From Hyphomonas johnsonii MHS-2 (GTDB lineage: Bacteria > Pseudomonadota > Alphaproteobacteria > Caulobacterales > Hyphomonadaceae), in contig NZ_ARYK01000012.1 in the NCBI RefSeq assembly GCF_000685275.1, forward strand, positions 1 through 64,000: 64,000 bases of DNA, written 5' to 3'. Within the stretch, counting starts at the first letter, position 1. Every line of letters starts with the position of its first letter. The notes below the pieces were generated by a model. It searched no databases. It saw only the letters and a program-made list of their open reading frames with translations, and was not told the DNA's origin. Of the stretch, positions 46,439 to 55,459 are shown piece after piece. Position numbers and translations under genes: made by a program.

Positions 46439-46873
46439 ATGGCCAAGTCACCGAAAGCTGCCGCAAAGGCAAAAACTGCACCGAAGGCGAAAGCCGAGGC
46501 TTATTCGACTGAAGCTGCCACAAAAATGGCTGATGAAAGCATGGAGAAACTGACAGGTTTCGCCAGCACGCTGGGCGCCTTTGCAGAAGGCGGCATGAAG
46601 ACCCTGGCAGAGCGCGCTTCCGCTTCGACGGAAGTGATGCGCACGCTGGGAAGCCGGAACATGGACTTTTTCACCCGCACGCTCGAACAGGGCGTTGAGG
46701 CCAGCCAGGCCCTGACCAGTGTCAAGGATCCGCGCCAGGCCATGGAAATCCAGACCGGCTTTGCAAAATCGCTTTTTTCGGCGTATACTTCAGAGATGAA
46801 CGCACAAGCTGAGCTTTGCATGCTTGCATGGCGCGACGCGGCCAAGCCTTTGTCGGCATGGACCACGAAATAG
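46439..46873 (+). CDS. Phasin family protein
   Basis: A 144-residue PHB-granule-associated protein that would coat polyhydroxyalkanoate granules. The first ~25 residues are Lys/Ala-rich (MAKSPKAAAKAKTAPKAKAE), and the remainder is a helical domain with the phasin pattern SMEKLTGFASTLGAFAEGG and ERASASTEVMRTLGSRNMDF, ending AWRDAAKPLSAWTTK. I chose the ATG at 46439 because the open frame upstream is non-coding in character. A strong terminator follows at 46930. Expression is probably linked to PHB through the repeats upstream; a hydrophobic surface in the helices fits granule binding. Confidence 0.87.
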   Translation: MAKSPKAAAKAKTAPKAKAEAYSTEAATKMADESMEKLTGFASTLGAFAEGGMKTLAERASASTEVMRTLGSRNMDFFTRTLEQGVEASQALTSVKDPRQAMEIQTGFAKSLFSAYTSEMNAQAELCMLAWRDAAKPLSAWTTK

Positions 46874-46929
46874 GCTCCGAAGGTCCGGCGGGTTTGATCC
46901 CGCCAGGCAGTAGAGTGAGTAGATTGGAA

Positions 46930-46963
46930 GAGCCGGGCCTGATTGGCCCGGTTCTTTTCGTTT
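46930..46963 (+). terminator. Rho-independent terminator after the phasin gene
   Basis: A ten-base stem (GAGCCGGGCC paired to GGCCCGGTTC, with one G-T pair) and five-base loop TGATT are followed by TTTTCGTTT. It lies 57 bases downstream of the phasin stop. Confidence 0.88.
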
Positions 46964-47033
46964 GGCCGGGGCTTTTCCCGCCAGTCCCGAATTTGTTCGT
47001 GGCAAGTGCTGCAAACTAAATTACGGTGACGCC

Positions 47034-47435
47034 ATGACAGACTTTATCGATTTCCAGACGTTCAAACGTCAGCGCAAGCCGAACAACTGGCTGGTGGCGC
47101 CCGACGGGTTTGCCGATACGGCACACCCGGACGAGTCGGCCCCTGTGTTCGACCGCACACCGGCGAGCCTGTTCGACGACCTCATGGACATGATTGCCGC
47201 GCGCAACGACTGGCAGATCAAGGCGTCCGATCCAGGCAGCGGCCGGATCAGCTTTGTTGCCGTAACGCGGGTGATGAAATTCAAGGACGATATCGACATC
47301 CAGGTGCTGCCGGTGAGCGGCCATCCGGGCCAGTCAACGCTGGCAGTCTATTCCGGGTCGCGCATCGGGCACTCCGATTTCGGTACCAATGCGAAGCGCG
47401 TGAACGCACTGCTCGGTGCGCTCTCGATGCCCTAA
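47034..47435 (+). CDS. DUF1499 family protein
   Basis: A 133-residue protein of the DUF1499 family, whose function is unknown. The recognisable core is [20 protein letters not shown] near residues 75-95 and [21 protein letters not shown] at the C-terminus. It has no signal peptide in this version and no catalytic motif. I placed the start at the ATG at 47034 ([14 protein letters not shown]). The clpS gene follows 65 bases later on the same strand. Confidence 0.85.
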   Translation: MTDFIDFQTFKRQRKPNNWLVAPDGFADTAHPDESAPVFDRTPASLFDDLMDMIAARNDWQIKASDPGSGRISFVAVTRVMKFKDDIDIQVLPVSGHPGQSTLAVYSGSRIGHSDFGTNAKRVNALLGALSMP

Positions 47436-47499
47436 AAGCAGGCACGACATGCTTTTGATATCGTTCATCCCTTCAATCTCTCTCAGGAACGTATATCTT

Positions 47500-47889
47500 A
47501 TGGCCATGAGCAGGAAACCTGATTTGACCCGGATGAGTGATCCTGGTGTCCCCGGACCGCCCTCCGGAAATCCACCGGGCAATGGTAACGGCATTGGTGT
47601 CGATATCGTCACCCAGACGCGGGTGAAAACAAAAAAGCCCTCGCTTTACCGGGTCTTGCTGCTGAACGACGACTACACGCCGATGGAATTCGTCGTCTAT
47701 ATCCTGGAGCGGTATTTCAATCGCTCGCGGGAGCAGGCGACCCGGATCATGCTTCATGTTCACCAGAAGGGCGTCGGCCTTTGCGGCGTCTACACCTACG
47801 AAGTGGCGGAAACAAAAGTCGCTCAGGTGCTTGACCTGGCGAAACGACATGAACACCCTCTCCAATGCGTTATGGAGAAAGACGACTAG
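47500..47889 (+). CDS. clpS: ATP-dependent Clp protease adaptor ClpS
   Basis: Adaptor that delivers N-end-rule substrates to ClpA(P). The 129-residue protein has a ~45-residue N-terminal extension rich in Gly/Pro/Asn, then the ClpS core: [20 protein letters not shown] with the Asp/Asn substrate-pocket residues, and [24 protein letters not shown] chose the ATG at 47500, 11 bases behind AGGA. It is immediately followed by clpA, the usual arrangement. ClpS commonly regulates ClpA-dependent degradation and blocks ClpA self-degradation. Confidence 0.95.
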   Translation: MAMSRKPDLTRMSDPGVPGPPSGNPPGNGNGIGVDIVTQTRVKTKKPSLYRVLLLNDDYTPMEFVVYILERYFNRSREQATRIMLHVHQKGVGLCGVYTYEVAETKVAQVLDLAKRHEHPLQCVMEKDD

Positions 47890-47929
47890 AACTGCCTATC
47901 TTCACTCGACCCCTGAAAGGTCCCCCCAA

Positions 47930-50245
47930 GTGCCACGATTGTCTCACTCCCTCGAAACCGCTCTCGAAAAGGCGCTCACACTCGCGTCCGAACGCGACCA
48001 CGAGTATGCCACGCTGGAACACCTTCTCCTGGCGCTCACGGAAGACGAGCACGCCCGCGAAGTCATGGGTGCGTGCAAGGTCGATATCGAAGCCCTGGGC
48101 GGCGATCTCGTCCGCTATATCGACGAAGAACTCTCCAGCCTGATCCTTGAGGAAAGCGAAGGGCGCGTTCAGCCGACCGCCGCGTTCCAGCGCGTGGTCC
48201 AGCGCGCGATCCTGCATGTCGAAAGTTCGGGCCGCGATGAAGTGACCGGCGCGAACGTGCTGGTCTCGATCTTTTCCGAACGCGAAAGCCATGCTGCCTA
48301 TTTCCTGCAGGAGCAGGACATGACCCGCTATGACGCGGTGAACTTCATCTCGCATGGTGTGGCCAAGCAGCCCGGCATGTCGCGCCCGACCAGCCCGCGC
48401 GGGGCGGAAGGCGGCGACGAGGAACCCGTCAAGCAGGGGCACGAGGCGCTCGATGCCTATTGCGTCAACCTGAATGCCAAGGCGCGTGCCGGCAAGATCG
48501 ATCCGCTGATCGGCCGCGACATGGAAGTGAACCGCTGCATCGAGGTGCTCTGTCGCCGCAACAAGAACAATCCGATCCTGGTCGGTGACCCGGGCGTCGG
48601 CAAGACGGCCATCGCCGAGGGCCTCGCGAAAAAGATTGTCGACGGCGAAGCGCCGGACATCCTGGACGAAGCCATCATCTGGTCGCTCGACATGGGCGCG
48701 CTGCTGGCTGGCACGCGCTATCGGGGTGACTTCGAGGAACGCCTGAAATCCGTCATGAAGGAACTCGAGCAGCAGGAGAAAGCGATCCTGTTCATCGACG
48801 AGATCCACACGATCATCGGCGCCGGGGCAACTTCCGGCGGCGCGATGGATGCGTCGAACCTTCTGAAGCCTGCGCTCCAGAGTGGCGGCCTGCGCTGCAT
48901 GGGCTCGACGACGTTCAAGGAATACAAGCAACACTTCGAGAAGGACCGGGCACTCAGCCGCAGGTTCCGCAAGATCGATGTTGTCGAGCCGACCGTGCCG
49001 GATGCGATCAAGATCCTGACCGGCCTGAAATCCCGTTTCGAAGACTTCCATGGCCTGCGTTATACCAATGACGCCATCAAGGGCGCCGTGGAATTGTCGG
49101 ACCGCTACATCACCGACCGCAAGCTGCCGGACAAGGCAATCGACGTGATCGATGAAGCCGGGGCCGCACAGTGGCTACTGCCGGCGAGCAAGCGCAAGAA
49201 GCAGGTCGGGATCCGCGATGTCGAAGCCGTCGTGGCCAAGATCGCACGCATCCCCCCGAAGCAGGTATCCAGCGACGACGTCACGGCGCTGAAATCGCTC
49301 GAGAGCGACCTGAAGCGGGTGGTTTTCGGCCAGGACGAAGCGATCATTGCGCTGTCGGCGTCAATCAAGCTCGCCCGGGCGGGCCTGCGCGAACCGAACA
49401 AGCCGATTGGCTCCTACCTGTTCACCGGCCCGACCGGCGTCGGCAAGACCGAAGTCGCCAAGCAGCTCGCCTCCATCATGGGCGTCGAGATGCTGCGCTT
49501 CGACATGTCGGAATACATGGAGCGCCACACGGTCTCACGCCTGATCGGCGCGCCTCCCGGCTATGTCGGTTATGACGAGGGCGGCCTGCTCACAGATGGC
49601 GTCGACCAGCATCCGCATTGCGTCCTGCTGCTCGACGAGATCGAGAAGGCCCACCCGGACCTGTTCAACATCCTGCTGCAGGTGATGGACAATGGCGCCC
49701 TGACGGATGCGAATGGCCGCAAGGTCGACTTCCGCAATGTCATCCTCATCATGACCACCAATGCTGGTGCGTCCGATGCGTCGAAACATTCGATCGGCTT
49801 TGGCCGTGGCCGCAAGGATGACGAGCAGGAAGAGGCCCTGAAGCGCCTGTTCACGCCGGAATTCCGCAACCGCCTTGATGCGACGATCGTGTTCGCCGGC
49901 CTGACGCCGGAGATCATCGACCGTGTTGTCGAGAAATTTGTCCTGCAGCTGGAAGTGCAGCTGGAGGACCGCAACGTCGCCATCGAAATCACCAAGGCGG
50001 CGCGCGAGTGGCTGGCCAAGCGCGGCTTCGATCCGGACATGGGGGCGCGGCCGCTGTCGCGGACCATCCAGGAGCACGTCAAGAAGCCGATGGCGGAGGA
50101 ACTGCTGTTCGGCAAGCTCCAAAAAGGCGGCCTGGTCAAGATCGATATCGACAAGAAGGACGCCGACAAGCTGGCCTTCAAGTACATCGCCGAAACGCCG
50201 AAAAAGCGCGCGGCCAAGAAGGACAGTACGGAAGAGACCGCCTGA
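47930..50245 (+). CDS. clpA: ATP-dependent Clp protease ATP-binding subunit ClpA
   Basis: Hexameric unfoldase that feeds substrates to ClpP. The 771-residue protein has an N-domain (~1-150) and two AAA+ modules. Walker A of D1 is GDPGVGKTAIAEG (about residue 219) and of D2 is GPTGVGKTEVAK (about 500). The C-terminus is Lys-rich (FKYIAETPKKRAAKKDS). The GTG at 47930 is the natural start: it encodes MPRLSHSLETALEKAL, matching ClpA N-termini, whereas the longer open frame lies inside clpS. GAAAGG is upstream. A strong terminator follows the gene. The clpP gene itself is not in the window. Confidence 0.96.
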   Translation: MPRLSHSLETALEKALTLASERDHEYATLEHLLLALTEDEHAREVMGACKVDIEALGGDLVRYIDEELSSLILEESEGRVQPTAAFQRVVQRAILHVESSGRDEVTGANVLVSIFSERESHAAYFLQEQDMTRYDAVNFISHGVAKQPGMSRPTSPRGAEGGDEEPVKQGHEALDAYCVNLNAKARAGKIDPLIGRDMEVNRCIEVLCRRNKNNPILVGDPGVGKTAIAEGLAKKIVDGEAPDILDEAIIWSLDMGALLAGTRYRGDFEERLKSVMKELEQQEKAILFIDEIHTIIGAGATSGGAMDASNLLKPALQSGGLRCMGSTTFKEYKQHFEKDRALSRRFRKIDVVEPTVPDAIKILTGLKSRFEDFHGLRYTNDAIKGAVELSDRYITDRKLPDKAIDVIDEAGAAQWLLPASKRKKQVGIRDVEAVVAKIARIPPKQVSSDDVTALKSLESDLKRVVFGQDEAIIALSASIKLARAGLREPNKPIGSYLFTGPTGVGKTEVAKQLASIMGVEMLRFDMSEYMERHTVSRLIGAPPGYVGYDEGGLLTDGVDQHPHCVLLLDEIEKAHPDLFNILLQVMDNGALTDANGRKVDFRNVILIMTTNAGASDASKHSIGFGRGRKDDEQEEALKRLFTPEFRNRLDATIVFAGLTPEIIDRVVEKFVLQLEVQLEDRNVAIEITKAAREWLAKRGFDPDMGARPLSRTIQEHVKKPMAEELLFGKLQKGGLVKIDIDKKDADKLAFKYIAETPKKRAAKKDSTEETA

Positions 50246-50275
50246 CCAGGCATCGGGCCCAACCAAAACGAAACA

Positions 50276-50306
50276 GGCCGCCCTGCATTGCCGGGCGGCC
50301 TTTTTT
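50276..50306 (+). terminator. Rho-independent terminator after clpA
   Basis: A perfect eight-base stem (GGCCGCCC/GGGCGGCC) with a nine-base loop is followed by six Ts, 30 bases after the clpA stop. It isolates clpS-clpA from the esterase gene at 50510. Confidence 0.95.
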
Positions 50307-50509
50307 GTTGGGCCGAAGGGTGGGGTGTCGCCGACAGACGCCACGCCGGGCAAGTTCACCGTCCGACAGGCTGACGCGAGGGACAGTCCTGACGGACATG
50401 GACAAGTCCCGTGTGCCTGCGCACATTACGCTCTGAAACGTCCAGCGAAGGGTGCCGTCTGCGGCATGCCGCCAATGACTGGCCGGACAAGGTTCAGAGG
50501 GAGATGTGA

Positions 50510-51712
50510 ATGCCATCCAAGGTCCAAGGGAAAAGCGACCCGAAATTTGCCGCCGTGAGGGAGGAATTCGAACGCAATTTTGCCGAGCGCGGCGAAGTGG
50601 GCGCGTCGGTCTGCCTGTCCGTCAATGGCGAAACACTGGTCGATCTCTGGGGCGGTGTCGCGGACCCGGAGACGGGCGATGCCTGGCAGGAAAACACCAT
50701 CTCGATCGTGTTCTCGTGTTCCAAGGCTGCAACGGCCCTGTGTGCACATATCCTGATCGACCGCGGCGAGTTGAAGCCCGGCGCACTGGTCGCCGAATAC
50801 TGGCCGGAATTTGCCAGGAACGGGAAAGAGCAGACCACGGTCCAGATGATGCTCAACCATGAGAGCGCGCTGCCCGCCCTGCGCGAACCGGTGAAGCCGG
50901 GTGGCTTTGCCGATTGGGATTACATGATCCAACGGATGGCAGACGAGGAAGCCTTCTGGGAGCCGGGCACGCGTAACGGCTATCACATGATCAATTTCGG
51001 CTGGACGGTTGGCGAACTCGTGCGGCGGGTGTCCGGCAAGTCGCTCGGCACGTTCTTCCGTGATGAAGTGGCAAGCAAGACGGGTGCAAAATTCTGGCTG
51101 GGCCTGCCGGAAAGCGAGGACGTGCATATCGCGCCGATCCGCATGTACGAGCCGAAGCCTGACGACGTGCCGTCAGAGTTCACGGTCAAGCTGATGACGG
51201 ACCCGGAATCGATCCAGCACAAATCCTTCCTCAACACGGGGGGATGGGACTTCAATGATCGCAAGGGACAAGCCGCCGAGATAGGTGGCGGTGGCGGCCT
51301 GTCGAATGCTCGCGGCCAGGTGGCGATGTATACGCCACTTGCCTGCAATGACGGTACGCTCGTTTCGTCTGACCGCCTTGCCAACATGACGATGGTTTCA
51401 ACGGCAACCCAGAAGGATGCGACACTGTTGATCCCGACGCGCTTTGCTTCCGGGTTCATGAAGTCCATGGACAATCGCGCGCTGAACCTGGGCCCGGGTA
51501 CCAGCGCGATCATCGGAGACAAGGCGTTTGGCCATGTCGGCGCCGGCGGCTCGATCGGGTTCGCTGATCCCGAATGCGGGCTTGCCTTCAGTTATACTAT
51601 GAACCAGATGGGCGGCGGCCTGCTGCTGAATGACAGGTGCCAGAGCCTGATCGATGCGGCCTACAGGGCGATCGGCTACCGTACCAACGCGCCGGGAGCC
51701 TGGATCCAGTGA
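50510..51712 (+). CDS. Beta-lactamase-fold serine hydrolase (family VIII esterase-like)
   Basis: A 400-residue protein related to class C beta-lactamases and EstB-type esterases. The SxxK motif is SCSK (Ser69-Lys72), and a YHM motif (about 165, in NGYHMINFGWTVGEL) replaces the usual Tyr-x-Asn. The third motif region is the GGG-rich VGAGGSIGFADP segment near residue 345. There is no signal peptide, so it should be cytoplasmic, which fits an esterase better than an antibiotic-degrading enzyme. The substrate is unknown. AGGGAG is upstream of the ATG, and the methyltransferase gene starts at its stop codon. Confidence 0.88.
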   Translation: MPSKVQGKSDPKFAAVREEFERNFAERGEVGASVCLSVNGETLVDLWGGVADPETGDAWQENTISIVFSCSKAATALCAHILIDRGELKPGALVAEYWPEFARNGKEQTTVQMMLNHESALPALREPVKPGGFADWDYMIQRMADEEAFWEPGTRNGYHMINFGWTVGELVRRVSGKSLGTFFRDEVASKTGAKFWLGLPESEDVHIAPIRMYEPKPDDVPSEFTVKLMTDPESIQHKSFLNTGGWDFNDRKGQAAEIGGGGGLSNARGQVAMYTPLACNDGTLVSSDRLANMTMVSTATQKDATLLIPTRFASGFMKSMDNRALNLGPGTSAIIGDKAFGHVGAGGSIGFADPECGLAFSYTMNQMGGGLLLNDRCQSLIDAAYRAIGYRTNAPGAWIQ

Positions 51713-52449
51713 AGTTCGGCCCGGAGACCTTTGGCGAACTGAATGCCGAAGACTATGATGCGTTGCATGATCCGGGCACTACGGACGAATCAGTCGAACT
51801 GATCGCGGAGATCGCTGCGGGGCGGCGTACGCTCGAACTCGCCATCGGCACCGGCCGTCTTGCTTTGCCGCTGGCCGCCACGGGCCTGGAGGTGCACGGT
51901 ATCGAAGGGTCGCCATTGATGGTGGCCAAGCTTCGGGAGAAGCCGGGCGGTGATACCGTTCCGGTGACCATTGGCGATTTCGCGGACGTCGACGCGGACG
52001 GCACGTTCGGTCATGTCTTCCTTGCCTTCAACACGTTGTTCAATCTCACATCACAGGCTGACCAGGTGAGGTGTTTTGCCAATGTCGCGAAACGCCTTGA
52101 GCCGGGCGGCACGTTCCTGGTCGAGACGTTCGTGCCGGATGCCGAGCGTACCCGCAGCGACCAAAGCCTGCGTGCGATGAAAGTCGGTTTCAAGTCAGTG
52201 TGGCTCGAAGCGGCGATCCACGATCCCGTCGAGCAGGTCATCGAATTCCAGCGGATGCGCATTACCGAGCAAGGAGTGCGCCTTGTGCCACTCGTGATGC
52301 GCTATGCATGGCCTGCCGAAATCGATCTCATGGCCAATCTCGCCGGGCTTCAATTGAAGCATCGCTGGGGTGGGTGGCGGAAAGAACCGTTCACGGCCGA
52401 CAGCAGGATGCATGTTTCGGTCTATGAAAAATCCGTGCCGGTCGCCTGA
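51709..52449 (+). CDS. Class I SAM-dependent methyltransferase
   Basis: A 246-residue methyltransferase. Motif I is TLELAIGTGRLALPLA (about residue 40), the acidic loop is VHGIEGSPLMVAKL, and GGTFLVETFVPDAER forms the core motif near residue 135. The start is a GTG at 51709 overlapping the TGA of the hydrolase gene (GTGA), so the two genes are translationally coupled. Compared with the glycan-locus methyltransferases it lacks the Cys-rich N-terminus. It probably methylates a small molecule. The coupling hints that hydrolase and methyltransferase act on related compounds, which is inference only. Confidence 0.85.
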   Translation: MKFGPETFGELNAEDYDALHDPGTTDESVELIAEIAAGRRTLELAIGTGRLALPLAATGLEVHGIEGSPLMVAKLREKPGGDTVPVTIGDFADVDADGTFGHVFLAFNTLFNLTSQADQVRCFANVAKRLEPGGTFLVETFVPDAERTRSDQSLRAMKVGFKSVWLEAAIHDPVEQVIEFQRMRITEQGVRLVPLVMRYAWPAEIDLMANLAGLQLKHRWGGWRKEPFTADSRMHVSVYEKSVPVA

Positions 52450-52451
52450 CC

Positions 52452-53000
52452 TTACACTTCTCGCCATTCGCCCGGCGCGAGCCCGCCAAGCGGCCAGTGG
52501 CCGATCCGTGAGCGGACCAGCCGCAAGGTCGGATGGCCGACAGCGGCGGTCATCCGGCGAACCTGGCGGTTGCGTCCCTCTGTAATCGTCAGGCTGATCC
52601 AGCTGTCGGGCACGGATTTGCGGAAGCGGATCGGCGGGTCGCGCGGCCAGAGTTTCTCGGGTTCGGCGATGACGTCCGCCTTTGCCGGCGCAGTCTTCCC
52701 GTCCTTCAATGTGATCCCGCTGCGCAAGGCCTGGATCGCGGCGTCGTCGGGAATGCCTTCAACCTGTGCCCAATAGGTCTTGGGCAGCTTGTGCTTGGGA
52801 TCGCTGATGCGGTTCTGCAGCTGGCCATCGTCCGTAAGCAGCAGCAGGCCCTCGCTGTCCCGGTCCAGCCGGCCGGCGGCATAGACGCCTGGCACGTCGA
52901 TGAAATCCGACAGGGTCTTGCGTGGCGATCCGGCCGTGCCGGCATCGGTGAACTGTGACAGGACGCCGAACGGCTTGTTGAACAGGATCAGACGCGACAC
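52452..53000 (-). CDS. rluE: 23S rRNA pseudouridine synthase (RluE-like)
   Basis: Pseudouridine synthase of the RsuA family, short version without an S4 domain, resembling RluE that modifies U2457 of 23S rRNA. The 182-residue protein starts from a GTG at 53000, AGGGA upstream. The catalytic Asp lies in [20 protein letters not shown], and the family motifs [36 protein letters not shown] and LRLVRSRIG are in place. It follows kdsA after five bases on the same strand, so the two are probably transcribed together. Confidence 0.93.
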   Translation of the reverse strand: MSRLILFNKPFGVLSQFTDAGTAGSPRKTLSDFIDVPGVYAAGRLDRDSEGLLLLTDDGQLQNRISDPKHKLPKTYWAQVEGIPDDAAIQALRSGITLKDGKTAPAKADVIAEPEKLWPRDPPIRFRKSVPDSWISLTITEGRNRQVRRMTAAVGHPTLRLVRSRIGHWPLGGLAPGEWREV

Positions 53001-53005
53001 GGGAC

Positions 53006-53854
53006 TTATCCCTGCACCACGGAATGGAGCGCCTTGAGTTGGGCCAGGAGGGCTTTGGCGCCCGAGAGCGGCAGGCAGCTTGGCGCGTCACACAGCGCAG
53101 CGTCGGGGTCGGTGTGGAATTCGAGGAAGACGCCATCGGCACCGGCTGCCACGGCAGCCTTCGCAATGATCGCCACGCCGTCGCGGCGCCCGCCCGTCGA
53201 CGCCCCGCCTGTGCGCGGGTCGGCGCCGGGCAGCTGCACGGCGTGTGTCGCGTCGATGGTGACGGGACAGCCGAGTTTCTTCATTTCCGGAATGCCCAGC
53301 ATGTCCACGACGAGGTTGTTGTATCCGAAACTGGAGCCGCGCTCGCACAGGATGACGCCGACGTCGGACGCTTCACCGATCTTGGTGACGATGTTCTTCG
53401 TGTCCCACGGCGCGATGAACTGGGCCTTCTTGACCTGCACGATGCCGCCAGCCCGGGCGGTTGCGCGGGCGGTTGCGACGACGAGATCGGTCTGGCGGCA
53501 GAGAAAAGCCGGGATCTGGACGATATCGGCCACTGCGGCGACGGGCTCGGCCTGGGTGGCGTCATGCAGGTCGGTGCAGATCGGCACGTCCAGTTCGGCC
53601 TTCACCTCCTTCAGGATTTTCAGGCCCTCTTCCAGGCCAGGGCCCCGATAGGAATGGATCGACGACCGGTTGGCCTTGTCGAAGCTCGCCTTGAACACAT
53701 AAGGCAGGCCCAGCTCCGCGCAGATGGCCTTCAGCTGTGATCCGACAGTCAGCGCGAGGGCCTTGTTTTCCAGCACGTTGAGACCCGCGATCACGGCAAG
53801 CGGTTTGCCCGTGCCGATGGTCCATCCGGATGTCGCGTGGGTCAGGCTGGTCAT
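53006..53854 (-). CDS. kdsA: 3-deoxy-8-phosphooctulonate synthase
   Basis: Condenses arabinose-5-phosphate with phosphoenolpyruvate to KDO-8-phosphate for lipopolysaccharide. The 282-residue protein has [29 protein letters not shown] with [30 protein letters not shown], and [16 protein letters not shown], all typical of the KdsA/DAHP-type barrel. I placed the start at the ATG at 53854 ([11 protein letters not shown]) with GGAGACGAG upstream. It pairs functionally with kdsD (43967-44929), and is followed by rluE. Confidence 0.96.
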   Translation of the reverse strand: MTSLTHATSGWTIGTGKPLAVIAGLNVLENKALALTVGSQLKAICAELGLPYVFKASFDKANRSSIHSYRGPGLEEGLKILKEVKAELDVPICTDLHDATQAEPVAAVADIVQIPAFLCRQTDLVVATARATARAGGIVQVKKAQFIAPWDTKNIVTKIGEASDVGVILCERGSSFGYNNLVVDMLGIPEMKKLGCPVTIDATHAVQLPGADPRTGGASTGGRRDGVAIIAKAAVAAGADGVFLEFHTDPDAALCDAPSCLPLSGAKALLAQLKALHSVVQG

Positions 53855-53940
53855 GGTCTCGTCTCCGAAAAATCTGTGCCAAGGCAATTAGCCCTGTTTC
53901 AACCGAAACGTAACCCGCGACCTTCAGGCCCAGAATCAAA

Positions 53941-53967
53941 GAAGCCGCCCTGTCGAGGGGCGGCTTC
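53941..53967 (-). terminator. Hairpin terminator between the 26-codon gene and kdsA
   Basis: GAAGCCGCC and GGCGGCTTC form a perfect nine-base stem around CTGTCGAGG. On the minus strand it is followed by TTTGATT, a weak T run. It lies 58 bases after the stop of the short gene at 54025-54105 and before the kdsA start, so it should separate the two transcripts. Confidence 0.7.
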
Positions 53968-54024
53968 CGTGAGCCCATGGGGCTAGTCAGGTCCGGGCGG
54001 CGTTGCAGCTGCCCTACCGTATCT

Positions 54025-54105
54025 CTAGGCGCTGATTGGAGGCTGCTCCAGCCAGACACCATAGGACACAGACCCAACGGCCTCACCTGGTTTCTCACTC
54101 GACAT
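54025..54105 (-). CDS. Isolated 26-residue peptide gene with perfect Shine-Dalgarno sequence
   Basis: A short open frame (MSSEKPGEAV ... EQPPISA, 26 residues, TAG stop). It is preceded by GAAAGGAGGTGATCC ending directly at the ATG, identical to the complement of the 16S rRNA 3' end. The AGGAGG core is 6-7 bases from the start. A terminator-like hairpin lies downstream (53941-53967), and an AT-rich region (54140-54210, with TTGAAT-like and TTAACT-like stretches) could be its promoter. The peptide is hydrophilic, contains one Trp and no Cys, and resembles nothing I know. It could be a stand-alone micropeptide, a leader peptide, a toxin-antitoxin component or a precursor peptide; no processing genes are adjacent. 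Confidence 0.62.
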   Translation of the reverse strand: MSSEKPGEAVGSVSYGVWLEQPPISA

Positions 54106-54240
54106 GGATCACCTCCTTTCAAACGTGCTGCTTGCACGGACTTTGTCCTGGACCATCCGGGACAGGGGGAAGTTAAGCATGATTTGCGCCAATTCAAAGT
54201 TAACAAGTGGCTTTTCGGGTGATCTTTTGGCGGCAGGTGC

Positions 54241-54269
54241 AAAAACGCCCGGACGCGAGGTCCGGGCGT
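54241..54269 (-). terminator. Rho-independent terminator of the RcnB-like gene
   Basis: A perfect ten-base stem (ACGCCCGGAC/GTCCGGGCGT) with a five-base loop is followed on the minus strand by five Ts. It lies 34 bases past the stop codon of the gene at 54303-54887. Confidence 0.94.
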
Positions 54270-54302
54270 GATTCGATTGCTGACAAATCAGGCAGTTGGC
54301 GA

Positions 54303-54887
54303 TTACTGCGTGGCGATCACGCCGACCACGAGGCCAATGATGGCGCCTGTGGCGACAGACGCAAGAATGGCGTCACCGCGATCATAATCATATGCCCAGT
54401 AATAACCGCGCGGCGGCGCATAGAGGCCGTAGCGATTATAGTCATTGATATAAACCGTGTGCTGGTGCGGGTGGTAATAGCCGCCAACATTGTAGCGGGG
54501 CACGTACCGGACCCGGGGCGGCGGCGCATAGTAACGCACGGTCGGACGATAGGTGCGGTAGGAGTGGCGCGGCGGCGCATAATGCCTGCGGCTTGCGGGG
54601 CGGTAATTGCTGCGATGATTGTTGCCCCGGTGCGCGTTGCCTCGATAGTTGTGGTTCCGGTCACCGCGGTAATTCTTGCTGCCGCGGGAATCATGCCCGC
54701 GATTGGCGTTGCCGCGATAATCGTGGCCCCGATTGGCGTTGCCGCGGTTGTCGTGTCCGCGGGAATGGCTGGCGCCACGGTTGTCGTGGCCGCGTTTGCC
54801 CTGGTCAGCTGCAGCGATCGGCGCGGCCAGCAGGCCCACCGTCGCGGTTGCCGCCAAGAGGCGCGCAAGGTTCTTGAACAGTTTCAT
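54303..54887 (-). CDS. RcnB-like periplasmic protein with His/Arg/Gly-rich repeats
   Basis: A 194-residue secreted protein. Residues 1-27 form a signal peptide (cleavage after AAPIAAA). Residues ~30-85 are repeats of GHD-x-RGNAN-R and variants, and residues ~90-150 are rich in Tyr, Arg and Pro. The C-terminal part (YGLYAPPRGYYWAYDYDRGDAI) with a Gly-zipper-like hydrophobic end (ATGAIIGLVVGVI) matches the RcnB family, known in E. coli for periplasmic nickel/cobalt-linked homeostasis. The His-rich repeats could bind metal, but this is inference. The ATG at 54887 with AGGAGG is chosen. Confidence 0.8.
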   Translation of the reverse strand: MKLFKNLARLLAATATVGLLAAPIAAADQGKRGHDNRGASHSRGHDNRGNANRGHDYRGNANRGHDSRGSKNYRGDRNHNYRGNAHRGNNHRSNYRPASRRHYAPPRHSYRTYRPTVRYYAPPPRVRYVPRYNVGGYYHPHQHTVYINDYNRYGLYAPPRGYYWAYDYDRGDAILASVATGAIIGLVVGVIATQ

Positions 54888-55024
54888 GGCGTCGTAGCCT
54901 CCTGTAGAGAGCTGCCAGACCAATGTCCGGACCAGCCGAAAGGTGCCACACATGTGTGCGACCTTAAGGCAGTTTTAGCGTCTGCGGGCTGAACTCGACC
55001 TGAACACCATGTTAAGGATCCTGC

Positions 55025-55459
55025 ATGTCGGATTTTGGCGATCTTCGCGTATCGGGCGAGTTGACGGTCCCGGCCTGGGAACTGAGCGAAGCCTTTGTGC
55101 GCGCTTCGGGACCAGGCGGCCAGAACGTCAACAAGGTGTCGTCGGCCGTGCAGCTGACGTGGCAGGTCGAGGCGTCGTCGCTGCCGGTAGAGGTGAAGGC
55201 GCGCTTCGCGAAGCTTTTTGCCAGCCGGATCACGAATGACGGGCGCATCATGGTCGAGGCCAGCGAACATCGCAGCCAGCCGCTGAACCGGGAAGCCGCC
55301 CGCAAACGCCTGGCGCACATGATCCTGAAGGCATCCATCCGCCCCAAGCGCCGCGTCGCGACCCGGCCCACGGCCGGCAGCGTTCGCCGCCGCATCGCGT
55401 CAAAGAAGCGCCGTGGAGAGATCAAGTCGCTGCGGGGCAGCGTCGAGACGGACGACTAG
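55025..55459 (+). CDS. arfB: Alternative ribosome-rescue factor ArfB (YaeJ)
   Basis: Peptidyl-tRNA hydrolase that rescues ribosomes stalled at the end of non-stop mRNAs. The 144-residue protein carries the GGQ motif (Gly31-Gly32-Gln33) in RASGPGGQNVNKVSSAVQL. The C-terminal tail is strongly basic (KASIRPKRRVATRPTAGS and RRRIASKKRRGEIKSL), the part that enters the empty mRNA channel. Length and motifs separate it from RF1/RF2. The stop overlaps by four bases the 3' end of the convergent DsbA-like gene. Confidence 0.95.
   Translation: MSDFGDLRVSGELTVPAWELSEAFVRASGPGGQNVNKVSSAVQLTWQVEASSLPVEVKARFAKLFASRITNDGRIMVEASEHRSQPLNREAARKRLAHMILKASIRPKRRVATRPTAGSVRRRIASKKRRGEIKSLRGSVETDD

Noticed and set aside
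54105..54120. Sixteen bases identical to the 3' end of 16S rRNA on the plus strand
   Set aside because: The match stops at both edges, and the preceding 16S sequence is absent. The position just before an ATG on the other strand explains it as a perfect Shine-Dalgarno sequence, not an rRNA fragment.
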